From positions 2,418,001 through 2,482,000 of the forward strand of contig NZ_CP069338.1 in the NCBI RefSeq assembly GCF_016859125.1: a DNA stretch of 64,000 nt. The letters run 5' to 3'. The DNA is from Archangium violaceum. GTDB taxonomy: Bacteria > Myxococcota > Myxococcia > Myxococcales > Myxococcaceae. Positions 9,139 to 18,480 of this stretch are shown piece by piece. Within the stretch, counting starts at the first letter, position 1. Each line of letters begins with the position of its first letter. Both the position numbers and the translations under genes were made by a program. The notes below the pieces were generated by a model, which was not told the DNA's origin, ran no database searches, and saw only the letters and a list, made by a program, of their open reading frames with translations.

Positions 9139-9384
9139 GCTCAGCGGGTCCGCGTCCTGGTCAGCACGGGTTGCCGCCTGACACGGTGAAGGGCGGACTT
9201 CGCGGCAGCGGCATGTACGAGCTCCATCCCGTCTCGCTCTCCACGCGCGGCACTGGAGTTGATGGGACTGAAGCCGCACCACGGCCAGCAGAACCAGGAC
9301 AACCGCTAGCACGGAGCTCAGGGCGAAATCGATTCGATGCCGAGAGCCCGGCGGTGGATGCGCACGGACTCTCCCGTCCTGGGC

Positions 9385-10386
9385 CTACGCGGGCAGGGTG
9401 CCGTTGCCCGTCTGGATGGTGTTCCAGAACTGCTTGACCTTCTGCACGTAGGTGGCGTCACCCGTGCCGGCGGGGATGGCGTTGGGGTTGTTGCGGTCCA
9501 CACCGTTGGGACCCGAGTTGTAGGCGCGCAGCGCCAGGTCCCAGTTCCCGAACTGCTCCTTCATGTCCTTCATGTAGAAGGCGCCCGCCAGGATGTTGGT
9601 CTCGGGGTCCGCGAGGTTCTTGCCCTGGAGCTCGGGGTGCTTGGCCTGGAGCTCCTGGAAGGTGTTGGGGTTCACCTGCATCAGGCCGGTGTCGGTCAGG
9701 CCATTGCCGCCGTTGGTGGAGACGGCGGCGAGGTTGCCGCGCGACTCCTGCCAGATCTGCCCCGCCAGCATGGACGCGGGCACTCCGGCCTTGGCGGCGG
9801 CCGACTCGATGGCGCCCTTGAACTGCTGCAAGGCCGGAGGGAACCCGGAGCCCAGACGCGCGTCACCCGAGACGTTGACGGGACCGGAGTCCTTGGAGGT
9901 GGAGGGGTTGAGCTCCACGGGGGCCTGCTGGGTAGAGGGGACGCCGCTGTTGCCCGCGGGAGCCTGCGGAACGGCCGGAGCGGCGGGAGGGGCGCTGGCG
10001 CCACCGGCCGGCGGGACACCACCGGCCGACGGGGTGGCCCCGGCGGCGCCCTGGATCATCTGCTGCTGCTGTTGAATCATCTGCTGCAGCTGCTGCTGCA
10101 TCTGCTGCATCTGGGCCTGCACCATCTGCTGATGGGCCTGGATGATCTGCTCCTGCTGCTTGGCCGCGTCGAGGCCCTGCAGCCCCTGCAGGAACTGGGT
10201 CCACTGAGCACCGGTCTGCGGGCCCGCGCTGAAGCCATCCTTGTGCATGTCCAACGAGCCAGCGCGCTTGGCGCCGCTCTCCAGAGGGGCCACGGGCTGC
10301 GTGGCGGTCTGCCCCACGCGGGGAGCGGAGACGTCCTGCGTGGGGAGGCGAACAGCGAGGTCACGAGAGGAAATGGGCGAGGTCAT
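9385..10386 (-). CDS. Lytic transglycosylase (SLT domain) with Gln-rich N-terminal half
   Basis: 333 residues. The C-terminal SLT/goose-lysozyme-like domain (about residues 185-330) has the catalytic Glu214 in GQIWQESRGN, then GLMQVNPNTFQEL and LALRAYNSGPNGV, all standard for soluble lytic transglycosylases that cut peptidoglycan. The first half is unusual: a Gln/Met-rich segment (about residues 75-115, for example QMQQMQQQLQQMIQQQQQMI) likely to be helical, then an Ala/Pro/Gly-rich linker. I see no signal peptide, so export would need a non-Sec route or lysis. The ATG at 10386 is preferred over the longer open frame because upstream residues look like translated non-coding DNA. Confidence 0.85.
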   Translation of the reverse strand: MTSPISSRDLAVRLPTQDVSAPRVGQTATQPVAPLESGAKRAGSLDMHKDGFSAGPQTGAQWTQFLQGLQGLDAAKQQEQIIQAHQQMVQAQMQQMQQQLQQMIQQQQQMIQGAAGATPSAGGVPPAGGASAPPAAPAVPQAPAGNSGVPSTQQAPVELNPSTSKDSGPVNVSGDARLGSGFPPALQQFKGAIESAAAKAGVPASMLAGQIWQESRGNLAAVSTNGGNGLTDTGLMQVNPNTFQELQAKHPELQGKNLADPETNILAGAFYMKDMKEQFGNWDLALRAYNSGPNGVDRNNPNAIPAGTGDATYVQKVKQFWNTIQTGNGTLPA

Positions 10387-10644
10387 GGTCGGGAGTCCAT
10401 TCGAGGCAGTGGAGATGTCCTGCCCTGGAGCAGGACGCGTGCCAGCGGCTCCTCGGCTCCCGGAGGGCCCGAAATGGGCCGTTCTTCCTCGAAAGCAACC
10501 CAAGGGAGGGGTGTTCACCCCCCTGATTCGCGTGACAGGCGCCCCCCGGGAGACTGGTGACTGCAGTCCTCCCTGGTGACTGGAGTCACCACCTGGGCCG
10601 CCCCCGGGCATCGTCGCGGGCGGCCCGTCGGTGGCGCTCGTGCA

Positions 10645-11970
10645 CTAACGCAGGCAGGTGCCTTGAAGCGTCACGAGCCCGTTGTTGTAGTCCGCGATGG
10701 CGACATCGCCGCAGCCGTCTCCGGAGAAATCACCGACCGCCAGACCCTGCGGCGCGTAGTGGCTCGCATACGGAATGGAATAGAGCACCTCCGGCATCAA
10801 CGCCCCGGCTTCCTGGAGGTAGACGCCCACCTTCATCCATCCTCCGTGCACCACCACGACGTCGTCGTCTCCGTCCCTGTCGATATCCGCGACCTGGACG
10901 GACTCCGGGATGTCGTAGGACGAGACGGCCGTGGGGCCGACGAGGTTGCCGTTGGCGTCCTGCACCATGAGCCACAGGACAGTCGGGCTGTTGCCAGGCT
11001 TCGACAACACCGCGTCGAGCCGGCCATCGCCATTCACGTCACCGAGTCCGACTCCACCAGCCAGCACGTTCTGCCCCATGAAATAGGAGTCGGGGGTCGT
11101 GCCGAGGGCGTTGGTGCCGTCGTGCAGGTGGACCGACAGGTTCGGCACGGCGTAGCCCTGCCCGGACATGACGGCGAGGTCCGGGATGCCGTCGCCGTTC
11201 AGGTCACCGACTTCATGGTCATTGTAGCCCGACGCTTTCGTGGCGAACGGGACGATCCGCGAAAAGGCCCCGGTGCCGTCGCCGTAGAAGATGGAGGCGC
11301 CGCGGCTCCATCCCAGCGAGATGATGTCGAGCTTGCCATCGCGGTTCACGTCCGTTGCGGCGAGCGTGTCCGCATCATGGTCGGCGACCACGACGGCGGG
11401 CGAGAGGCCACCCGTCGCCTTGTCCGCGAGCAGGACGCTGAGCCCCGACCCGTGACCGACGACGACATCCAGACAACCGTCCTTGCTCAAGTCCGCCAGC
11501 GCGATTCCATTCCGACTCGCGGTGGCACCGTAGGGATACGACACCGGAGTACCGAGGCCGCCCCCCGCCAGCTGCGGGAAGACGAAGACGCGGTAATCAC
11601 GTGCGGCGTCGAAATAATGTGTCGTCGTCATGACGACATCGGGGCGCCCGTCGCAGGTGACATCGCCGATCGCCACCGCCTCCGGCCAGCTTCCGACGGG
11701 ACGGCTCGTGTACGCGCCGAGGGAGAACTGGACACTGGCGAGGCCGCTCTCGAGGACCCCACTCGGCGACGAGCTGGAGGCTCCAGGCGCGGGGACGCCC
11801 ACGCCGTCGCGATAGCGCATCGGCCCGTCCGTGCCGACGAGCGGTCTGCCGTACATATCCCTTGGAACGTCGTGGAGGGACACCGCGCCCTGATCGACCG
11901 GGGGACCTGATTCATCGCACCCCACGGCCAACGCCATCGTCACCAGACAAGACACCGCGCACCAACGCAT
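10645..11970 (-). CDS. FG-GAP/VCBS repeat lipoprotein
   Basis: 441 residues. A lipoprotein signal (CLVTMALAVGCDES, with the lipobox Cys at residue 18) places it on the envelope. The rest is a series of about seven FG-GAP/VCBS units, each with a calcium-loop motif of the type DVNRDGKLDI, DLNGDGIPDL, DVNGDGRLDA and DIDRDGDDDV. This predicts an integrin-like seven-bladed beta-propeller stabilised by calcium. Such proteins are common in myxobacteria and are usually surface or secreted binding proteins. No enzymatic motif is visible. Nearest neighbours are unrelated and the gene appears monocistronic. Confidence 0.88.
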   Translation of the reverse strand: MRWCAVSCLVTMALAVGCDESGPPVDQGAVSLHDVPRDMYGRPLVGTDGPMRYRDGVGVPAPGASSSSPSGVLESGLASVQFSLGAYTSRPVGSWPEAVAIGDVTCDGRPDVVMTTTHYFDAARDYRVFVFPQLAGGGLGTPVSYPYGATASRNGIALADLSKDGCLDVVVGHGSGLSVLLADKATGGLSPAVVVADHDADTLAATDVNRDGKLDIISLGWSRGASIFYGDGTGAFSRIVPFATKASGYNDHEVGDLNGDGIPDLAVMSGQGYAVPNLSVHLHDGTNALGTTPDSYFMGQNVLAGGVGLGDVNGDGRLDAVLSKPGNSPTVLWLMVQDANGNLVGPTAVSSYDIPESVQVADIDRDGDDDVVVVHGGWMKVGVYLQEAGALMPEVLYSIPYASHYAPQGLAVGDFSGDGCGDVAIADYNNGLVTLQGTCLR

Positions 11971-12264
11971 TGCTGAGCCCCCTTCGCCGAACCTTCAGCG
12001 GGATGCAAGCGATTGTAGCAGGCGGCTGCTGAGCGGGGCGATGAAAATCATTGTCCCAGACCCCTTGTATGGGCGTGAGCATCACTCCCGGTCAATGGAC
12101 GGCGCCACCCGCCAGGCGTCGGGCAGGTGGAGGCGCTCCTCCGTTTCACCCGGCCCGCGGGCCCGCCAAGTATGACATGGGCAAGCCCGACGCATAAAAG
12201 GGACAGGGACACGCAAAGGACCCGGTCCGACACCTTGCCCCTTACAAGTCGTCACACGGCGCGA

Positions 12265-13087
12265 ATGAGCCCTCCCCCTCCAGAACACCCCGAGCCCGTG
12301 CTGCCCTACCTCGAGACGGGCCAGCCCGGCCACCCCGCCCTGCTCTTCCTGCATGGCGGAGGGCTGAGCTCCAGGCAATGGGCCCCCCCAGCTCGAGCAA
12401 CTGGCCCAGGACTTCCACTGCCTCGCGCCCGACCTTCCCGAGCAGGGGCGCAGCGCCCACGTGCGCCCCTTCACCCTGGAGGGCTCCGCTCGGGCCGTCT
12501 CGGAACTGGTGCGCATGCGTGTACCCAGCGGACGTGCCCACCTGGTGGGCCTATCGCTGGGCGGAGCGGTGGGACTCACCCTGTTGCGCACCGCGCCCGA
12601 GCAGGTGGAGAGTCTGATGGTCTCCGGGACCGCGTCCGGGCTGGGGCGAGTGCTCGGCACGGTGTCGCTGTGGAGTGCCGGGCTCTACCGGCTGATGTCT
12701 CCCGAACGGCTGGCGGAGCTCTCCGCGCGGCAGTTCGGCATTCCGGAGGAGTTCACCGAGGCCTTCCAGGAGGACCTCGCGCGCTGCGCCACGGCGGACT
12801 TCACGCGCAGCTTCACCCGAGCGCTCATGGGACTGCGGTTGCCCCTCGAGACACGGGTCCCCCTCCTCGTGGCCGTGGGCGAGCACGAGACGTGGGCCGC
12901 ACACCGGGCAGCGCGGGTGCTCGCGCGGAGGCTGCCTGACGCGCGAGCGGTGACGGTGCCAGGTGTGGGGCACGTATGGAACCTGCAAGCGCCCGTGGGG
13001 AGGCACTGCCCATCTCGGGCCCCTGACGAACTCCCTGACGCTCAGGCGGGCTCTATGGAGGCCGGGGGTGGGCAACTGCCTTCTTGA
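12265..13087 (+). pseudogene. Alpha/beta hydrolase split by a frameshift at a C7 run
   Basis: The first part starts at ATG 12265 and reads through ALLFLHGGGLSSRQW (oxyanion-hole motif HGG). A run of seven C at 12383-12389 then puts the frame out. Removing one C restores APQLEQLAQDFHCLAPDLPE and the rest of a normal hydrolase, with the nucleophile elbow GLSLGG and a late GVGHVWN carrying the catalytic His. The C-terminus after that His is short and atypical, so a second lesion is possible. As written the gene is broken. A slippage-prone tract, a real mutation or a sequence error would all fit. The family includes esterases and lactonases. Confidence 0.75.
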
Positions 13088-13312
13088 TTTCTCGAAAACA
13101 AGAACTCGATTTACTGCTTTTTCTCGCGTTAACTGCTTACCCGGAAAGCACAAACCTGCCATACGAAACACGCTGGTTCTTGATGCTTCAACCTGTCTTC
13201 CATTGATGTTCCTGGTCTTGATTGCCACACAACCATCGAGCCAACGCCATGTATGGCTGGGTTCACGCCCGCCAGGAGACTTGCGCGGTGGCGGATACCG
13301 AGAGGTGAACAC

Positions 13313-14066
13313 ATGAAGAAATCCACCCAAGGACTTCTCCCCTTCCGAAACAAGACACTGGCATCAGCCGGGACCATCTTCAACGCCGCGTCAGCCTTCC
13401 ACTTCGCCACGGCGAGCGCCGGGAGCGCTGCGATGCCGACCAGCCCGGCGCAGCCCACCACTCCCCTCGCGGGATGCACGCCTCTGTGCAACGGGGGGAC
13501 CTGCACGCCTGTCATGCTCGCGGACATCTGGCCCTCGCATCATGTCGCGTTGACCGACACCGACGTGTTCTTCTCCGGCAGCGCCTACCCGTACACCGAC
13601 AACGGCTTCGTGGCCAAGGTCTCCAAGGCAGGCGGCCCGACCGAGTTCGTTCTCAGACTGGGTGAACCAGCCCGCGAGCAAGAAGGGCTGGACCCTCTGG
13701 AAGGCGCCCAGGTCCGGCGGGGCAGCGCCAACCCTGCTCCTCTCCGTTCAGGCCGGCAGATTCCGCAGCTTCGCCCTGGACGCGAACGACATCTACTTCA
13801 TCGACTACTACACGGGGCTCAACAAGATTTCCAAGAACGGCGGCGCCGTCACCAACATCGCCTATGCGGACGAGCCCGGGAACTTCCTGGTCGCCGATGA
13901 CGAGCGGCTCTACTGGCTCAAGGACGAGGTCCTCACGGCCACGTGCAAGGATGGCAGCAGCTCTCAGGCCCTGACGGCGGAAACCTACCTCACGGAAGAT
14001 CTCGCCGTGGATGACTCGGGCATCTACTGGACCCAGTTCTACCAGGTCTGGAAGATCGCGAAGTAG
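13313..14066 (+). pseudogene. Secreted beta-propeller-like protein split by a frameshift near 13650
   Basis: The N-terminal part from ATG 13313 contains a Cys-rich link (GCTPLCNGGTCTPV) and blade-like segments (VALTDTDVFFSGSAYPYT). At about 13650 the reading moves to the next frame, which continues DWVNQPASKKGWTLWKAP and then blade repeats such as FALDANDIYFIDYYTGLNKI, ending YQVWKIAK. Together they make a protein of about 250 residues like the DUF5050/SMP-30-type propellers common in myxobacteria. The N-terminus has Ala-rich hydrophobic character but no textbook signal peptide. Codon bias is strong on both sides of the break, so this is a recent lesion or a sequence error. Confidence 0.65.
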
Positions 14067-14072
14067 CACCCA

Positions 14073-14112
14073 CCCGCCAGCCCCGGGAAAGGTGTCCCGG
14101 GGCTGGCGGGTT
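14073..14112 (+). terminator. Strong intrinsic terminator hairpin
   Basis: A perfect 17-bp stem: 14073-14089 (ACCCGCCAGCCCCGGGA) pairs with 14096-14112 around the loop AAGGTG. It begins seven bases after the propeller gene's stop. There is no T-run, as is usual at this GC content. Confidence 0.8.
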
Positions 14113-14310
14113 GCACGGCTGTGCGAGGCGGGAACGGTAGAGTCGCACGTCAGCTCCTGGTTGCCGCTGGGGTGCCACTCGACGGGCGAATGGCACGAGC
14201 GCCACAACCCCCATAGGTATCGCCTGCGGACGTAGAGGTCGCAGCCGGGGAAGGCGGCGGAAGGAACCGCGGCCTCCGCTCAGGCCCGCGGCTGGGGGCG
14301 AGCATGCGTC

Positions 14311-15429
14311 TCACGGGCCGCGGGTGTTGGCTCGGAACCAGCCCGGCTCCGCGCGCACCACGGTGTTGGCCGTGAACATGCCCCGTGCGAACACCGGATC
14401 CTCGAAGAACACATAGGGGTGCACGAGCTCGGGCCGGCTCGCGGCCTCCAGCCTGGCCGAGAGCTCCGGCGGCAGCGTGAACTCGAGCGCACGCAGGTTG
14501 CTCTCGAGCTGCTCCAGTCGGCTCGCGCCGATGAGGGTGGAGGCCACGGCGGGACGCGTCGCCACCCAGTTGAGCGCCACCTGCGCGGGCGAGCGCCCCA
14601 CCTCCTTCGCCACGGCCACGAGCTGCTCGACGATGGCCCACGCGCGGTCCTTCAAGAACTTGTCGGCGATGGGCAGACCCGTGGCCAGCAACGCGTGGGC
14701 ACGCCCCTCCCCTTTCAACTCCGACCCCTCGCGCTTGTATTTGCCCGTGAGGAGCCCACCGGCGAGCGGGCTCCAGGGCACGATGGCCGCACCCAGCTCG
14801 AGTGCCGCGGGGAGGTGCTCGCGCTCGATGTTGCGCTCGGCGAGCGAATACTCCAGTTGCAGCGCCGAGACCCGCTCCCAGCCATTGCGCTCGGCCAGCG
14901 TCTGGGCCCGCGCGAAGTACCAGGCCGGCACGTCGGAGAGGCCGATGTACCGGACCTTGCCCTCGCGCACGAGGTCCGTCAGTGTCCGCATCACCTCTTC
15001 CACGGGCGTCAGGCCATCCCAGGCGTGGAGCCAGTACAGGTCCACGTAGTCCGTCTTGAGGCGGCGCAGCGAGCCTTCGAGCGCGCGGTAGATGTTCTTG
15101 CGTCCATTGCCACCCGAGTTGGGGTCTCCCGGCGAGGTGCCCATGGTGAACTTGGTGGCGATGACGGCCTGGTCGCGCTTGCCATGCTTCGCGAAGAAGT
15201 CGCCGATGATGCGCTCGCTCGAGCCGGCGGTGTACGCATCCGCGGTGTCGATGAAGTTGCCGCCCGCCTCCAGGTAGCGTGCCAGGATTTGATGGGCGGT
15301 GCTCTCGGGATTGCCCCAGCCGAACTCGGTACCGAACGTCATGGTGCCCAGCGCCAGCGGGCTCACCCGGAGCCCCGAACGGCCAAGCAGGTGGTACTGC
15401 GTCAGGGAATCGATGTGATGGGTAGACAT
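14311..15429 (-). CDS. Aldo/keto reductase
   Basis: 372 residues. It has the aldo/keto reductase TIM-barrel motifs in order: LALGTMTFG, NFIDTADAYTAGSSE (catalytic Asp and Tyr), the active-site Lys in VIATKF, YVDLYWLHAWD (catalytic His), YIGLSDVPAW, and the C-terminal NADPH-binding stretch TLIGASRLEQLESNL. These enzymes reduce aldehydes and ketones with NADPH. The ATG at 15429 precedes STHHIDSLTQYHLLGRSGL; an upstream in-frame start gives only eight extra residues. The tail after the NADPH site is about 50 residues longer than usual. Minus-strand neighbours (Ada-like, NUDIX) are separated by 90-150 bases, so shared transcription is uncertain. Confidence 0.92.
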   Translation of the reverse strand: MSTHHIDSLTQYHLLGRSGLRVSPLALGTMTFGTEFGWGNPESTAHQILARYLEAGGNFIDTADAYTAGSSERIIGDFFAKHGKRDQAVIATKFTMGTSPGDPNSGGNGRKNIYRALEGSLRRLKTDYVDLYWLHAWDGLTPVEEVMRTLTDLVREGKVRYIGLSDVPAWYFARAQTLAERNGWERVSALQLEYSLAERNIEREHLPAALELGAAIVPWSPLAGGLLTGKYKREGSELKGEGRAHALLATGLPIADKFLKDRAWAIVEQLVAVAKEVGRSPAQVALNWVATRPAVASTLIGASRLEQLESNLRALEFTLPPELSARLEAASRPELVHPYVFFEDPVFARGMFTANTVVRAEPGWFRANTRGP

Positions 15430-15577
15430 GAGGGAGCTCTCAATCTCTGGCAAGTTGCCTTGCCTTTGCGTTGTCGACAGACCCGCTCAGGAGCCCGTCT
15501 TGCCGCTACAGATAGGAGGAAGCACACCTGAGAGCGACCCGCTTCTTGCCCTGAATATCGCGAGTCCTGGCGCGCTC

Positions 15578-16465
15578 TCACGGGCCGGTTGCGCTCACCG
15601 TGCCGGGCGCCTCGCCGGCCTCGTCCTCCGCGCCGTAACGCAGCGACTCCCATGCGAGCATCACCTTCTTGCGCGCGGGGCCCCAGCGGTAGTCGCCGAA
15701 GGCGCCCGTCTTGCGCAACACGCGGTGGCAGGGGATGAGCAATGCCACGGGATTGTCTCCCACCGCCGAGCCCACCGCGCGCACCGCGTTCGGGTTGCCG
15801 ATGCTTCGGGCGATGTCCTCGTACGTGGCCACGTGGCCCGGAGAGATGCGCAGCAGCGCCTGCCACACCTGCACCTGGAAGGGCGTGCCCTTCACCAGCA
15901 CGGACAGCGGCGTGGGCTCGCGCGGGGGCCGAGAGGGGAAGATACGCTCCGCCCACGCGGCGGTCGCATCACGGGACTCCACGAAGGTGGCACGCGGCCA
16001 CTGCGCTCGCAGCGACACCAGTGCCTCCTCCGCGGACTCGTCGGAGAGGAAGTGCAGGCCGCAGATGCCGCGCTCACAGGTGGCGATGAGGCAGTCCCCG
16101 AAGGGCGATGGGTGGATGCCGTAGCGCACGGTGAGGCCCTCCCCGCCCTGCTTGAACTCGCCCGGTGTCATGGCGGTGAGGGTCACGAAGAGCTCGTGCA
16201 GCCGACCGCCACCGGACAGGCCCACGGCGTAGGAGGTGTCGAGCACGCTGTGCCGCTCGGCCAGCAGGCGACGGGCCGACACGAGCGTGTGCACCTGGAG
16301 GAAGCGCTTGGGGCTGATGCCCGCCCAGCGGGTGAAGAGACGCTGGAAGTGGAAGGGGCTCAGGCCCACGTGCGCGGCGACGTCATCCAGGGAGGGCTGC
16401 TCGCGCGCATGGGCGTCGAGGTAGAGGATGGCCTGCTCGATTCGGGCGTAGTCGCTGGTCGCCAT
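15578..16465 (-). CDS. Ada-like protein: AraC helix-turn-helix fused to O6-methylguanine-DNA methyltransferase
   Basis: 295 residues. An N-terminal AraC-type DNA-binding domain (about residues 1-105, with VGLSPFHFQRLFTRWAGISP) is followed by the ribonuclease-like fold and the methyltransferase active site LIPCHRVL, with the acceptor Cys246. The Ada N-terminal zinc domain that senses phosphotriesters is missing, so control must differ from that of E. coli Ada. Family role: suicidal transfer of methyl groups from O6-methylguanine and control of alkylation repair genes. A Gly/Glu/Ala tail (EDEAGEAPGTVSATGP) follows the active-site domain. Call is firm for both domains. Confidence 0.93.
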   Translation of the reverse strand: MATSDYARIEQAILYLDAHAREQPSLDDVAAHVGLSPFHFQRLFTRWAGISPKRFLQVHTLVSARRLLAERHSVLDTSYAVGLSGGGRLHELFVTLTAMTPGEFKQGGEGLTVRYGIHPSPFGDCLIATCERGICGLHFLSDESAEEALVSLRAQWPRATFVESRDATAAWAERIFPSRPPREPTPLSVLVKGTPFQVQVWQALLRISPGHVATYEDIARSIGNPNAVRAVGSAVGDNPVALLIPCHRVLRKTGAFGDYRWGPARKKVMLAWESLRYGAEDEAGEAPGTVSATGP

Positions 16466-16555
16466 GCCACGGCTCCTGGGAAGGGTGCTCCTGTACCCGA
16501 TATGGCCGCCGAATCGCGCGGGAACAACCCGGTTCTTGCGGTTCGCCCAGCAGGC

Positions 16556-17245
16556 CTACAGTTCGAAGTTGAAGCCGGCCTTCTCCAGCTGCTTGTACTT
16601 CTTGTGGTCGAAGCGGTAGAGGCGCGCGGCTCGGTGGGAGACGTCCTGCTCCACCTCATCGAGCTCCTCGAGCAGGTCCATGGAGAGGATCTTCTTGCGA
16701 AAGTTCCGCTTGTCGAGCTCACGCTCGAGGATCTTCTCGTACATGCGCTGGAGCTGCGTGAGGGTGAACTTGGGCGGCAGCAGCTCGAAGCCGATGGGCT
16801 GGTAGCGCACCTTGCCCTTCAGCCGCTGGAGCGCCGTGGCGATGATGTCCCCATGATCGAAGGCCAGCTTGGGCGTATCCCAGACGGAGAACCAGGCGGC
16901 CTCCTTCGCGTCGGTGGCGGCGTGGACGCGATGGTCCGTCAGCTTCACCAGGGCGAAGTAGGCCACGCTCACCACCCGGCCCCGTGGATCCCGGTCCGGA
17001 GCGCCGAACGTGTAGAGCTGCTCCAGCAGGTTGGGACGGATGCCCGCCTCCTCCTGGAGCTCGCGGCGCGCGGCGTCCTCGAGCGACTCCTCCATGCGCA
17101 CGAAGCCACCCGGCAGGGCCCACTTTCCCTGGAAGGGCTCCACCCCTCGCCGGATGAGCAGCACCTTCAGGTCCTCCTCGTCCAGGCCGAACACCACGCA
17201 ATCCACCGTCAACGCCGGACGCGGGTACTCGTAGGTGTAGCTCAC
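16556..17245 (-). CDS. NUDIX hydrolase with NrtR-like C-terminal winged helix
   Basis: 229 residues. The NUDIX domain (about residues 8-140) has the box from [18 protein letters not shown] to QEEAGI, conserving REL-x-EE. The C-terminal domain (about 150-229, [20 protein letters not shown]) matches the winged helix of the NrtR group, which represses NAD-metabolism genes and releases DNA on binding ADP-ribose. I use the GTG start at 17245 because AAAGGAG lies six bases upstream; an in-frame ATG at 17266 lacks such a site. Since the NUDIX box is intact, the protein may be an active ADP-ribose pyrophosphatase, a regulator, or both. No NAD biosynthesis genes are adjacent. Confidence 0.88.
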   Translation of the reverse strand: MSYTYEYPRPALTVDCVVFGLDEEDLKVLLIRRGVEPFQGKWALPGGFVRMEESLEDAARRELQEEAGIRPNLLEQLYTFGAPDRDPRGRVVSVAYFALVKLTDHRVHAATDAKEAAWFSVWDTPKLAFDHGDIIATALQRLKGKVRYQPIGFELLPPKFTLTQLQRMYEKILERELDKRNFRKKILSMDLLEELDEVEQDVSHRAARLYRFDHKKYKQLEKAGFNFEL

Positions 17246-17320
17246 GGGTGACTCCTTTCGTTTCATGGCCCCGAGCGCATAGTGTTGGGCCCACACGAAG
17301 TCAAGCCGCGCGTCGGGGGT

Positions 17321-18364
17321 CTACCGGCCATTCAGGGTGTCGAGGAAGAGCTCCTCGAAGAGGGCCGTATGGGTCTCGGTGCCCACCCGGACGCGCCTGC
17401 CCGTCGAGGACACCTTCGTCCGGCCCAGCGAGGCGCCCTCCTGGACCACCTCCAGCGACCGCGTCTCGAAGGAGACCACGCCCGGCCGCGTGGCCGCGAC
17501 CACCGTGAGCGGATCCCACCAGTAGAGCAACCCGGACTCGATGCCCCCCTGTACCTCCGCGTTGGAGAGGATGGCCGAGACGAGCCCCACCTCGGCCGTG
17601 GCGGGCTCGGTTCCCACCCGGCTGGACTCCAACCGGCTGGCGAACGTCTTCGTGACGGGCACGGCCCGGGTCGCGTCCAGCGGCACCAGGAACACCTTCT
17701 CGGGCGCGAGCGACGCAATGAGGCCCCGCACGGCGGCCGCGTCCCCCAGCATGTTGAGCTCCTGCGAGTTGTCGTACCGCGACTCGGCGCCACAGCAGAT
17801 GTTGCCCGGCACGGACACGGTGCCCCCCATGACGTACACGGCCTCGACGTGGCTCTCGAGCTCCGGCTCGAGCTTCAGCGCCTCGGCCACGTTCGTCACC
17901 GGCCCGAGCGTCACCACCCGGACGATGTCCTCCCGTCCAAGGATGTCCGCCAGCAATTGGGGGGCGCTCCGCTGGGCGGGCTCGGCGTTCTGGGTGCAGC
18001 CCTCGAAGGTCCTCGAGAGGATGCGCTCGACGCCGTCCCGCATCGGGGCGGGGAACAGGTTCGTCGCCGTGCGCGAGCCATCGGCCACCGGCACGTCCGT
18101 CAGGCCACACGCCGCGAGCGTGCAGCGCACGTACTGGAGCGCCTTCCCCGGATAGCCCGCCCCCGTGTTCGTGACGGTGACGGCCGCGAGCTCGATGCGC
18201 CCGAGCTTGTGCTCCTGGCAGAGGTAGGCCAGCGCCGAGATGTCATCGATGTCCGCGTCGATATCGGCCACCACCACGGGCTTGCGCGGTTCAGGGGAAA
18301 CACAGGCGCCGAGCGCCAGGAGGGCCACGACGGCCACGCTCCGACGGAAGAGGATTCGGGTCAT
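17321..18364 (-). CDS. Lipoprotein nucleoside hydrolase (IUNH family)
   Basis: 347 residues. It begins with a lipoprotein signal (RRSVAVVALLALGACVS, lipobox Cys about residue 21), so it should be anchored outside the cytoplasm. The mature start VVVADIDADIDDISALAYL is the calcium-binding DxDxxxDD motif of inosine-uridine nucleoside N-ribohydrolases. VTLGPVTNVAEAL and YVMGGTV follow as in the family. These enzymes split ribonucleosides into base and ribose. An exported form fits scavenging of nucleosides from lysed prey. The ATG at 18364 is chosen because the signal peptide starts there. A GC-rich repeat hairpin lies between this gene and the upstream Rpn-like gene. Confidence 0.9.
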   Translation of the reverse strand: MTRILFRRSVAVVALLALGACVSPEPRKPVVVADIDADIDDISALAYLCQEHKLGRIELAAVTVTNTGAGYPGKALQYVRCTLAACGLTDVPVADGSRTATNLFPAPMRDGVERILSRTFEGCTQNAEPAQRSAPQLLADILGREDIVRVVTLGPVTNVAEALKLEPELESHVEAVYVMGGTVSVPGNICCGAESRYDNSQELNMLGDAAAVRGLIASLAPEKVFLVPLDATRAVPVTKTFASRLESSRVGTEPATAEVGLVSAILSNAEVQGGIESGLLYWWDPLTVVAATRPGVVSFETRSLEVVQEGASLGRTKVSSTGRRVRVGTETHTALFEELFLDTLNGR

Positions 18365-18426
18365 GGCTGCTTTATGGCATCCCCGGTCATCGGGGTGGAA
18401 CACGGGGGAGGAGAACGGGAAGGAAG

Positions 18427-18471
18427 ACCCTCACCCCGGCCCTCTCCCAGGGGGAGAGGGAGTGTGGGCCC
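18427..18471. repeat. REP-like hairpin element, copy 1
   Basis: Contains CCCTCACCCCGGCCCTCTCC followed by an AGGGGGAGAGGG arm. The stem 18440-18448 pairs perfectly with 18452-18460. The flanks (TCACCCCGGCCC on one side, AGTGTGGGCCC on the other) recur in copy 2. It sits just downstream of the minus-strand Rpn-like gene and could end its transcription. Confidence 0.7.
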
Positions 18472-18480
18472 TTCATCCCC

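Noticed and set aside
9139-9384. A possible small minus-strand hydrophobic protein in the gap before the transglycosylase.
   Set aside because: Codon third positions are mixed, there is no ribosome site and no family; may be a relic but cannot be supported.
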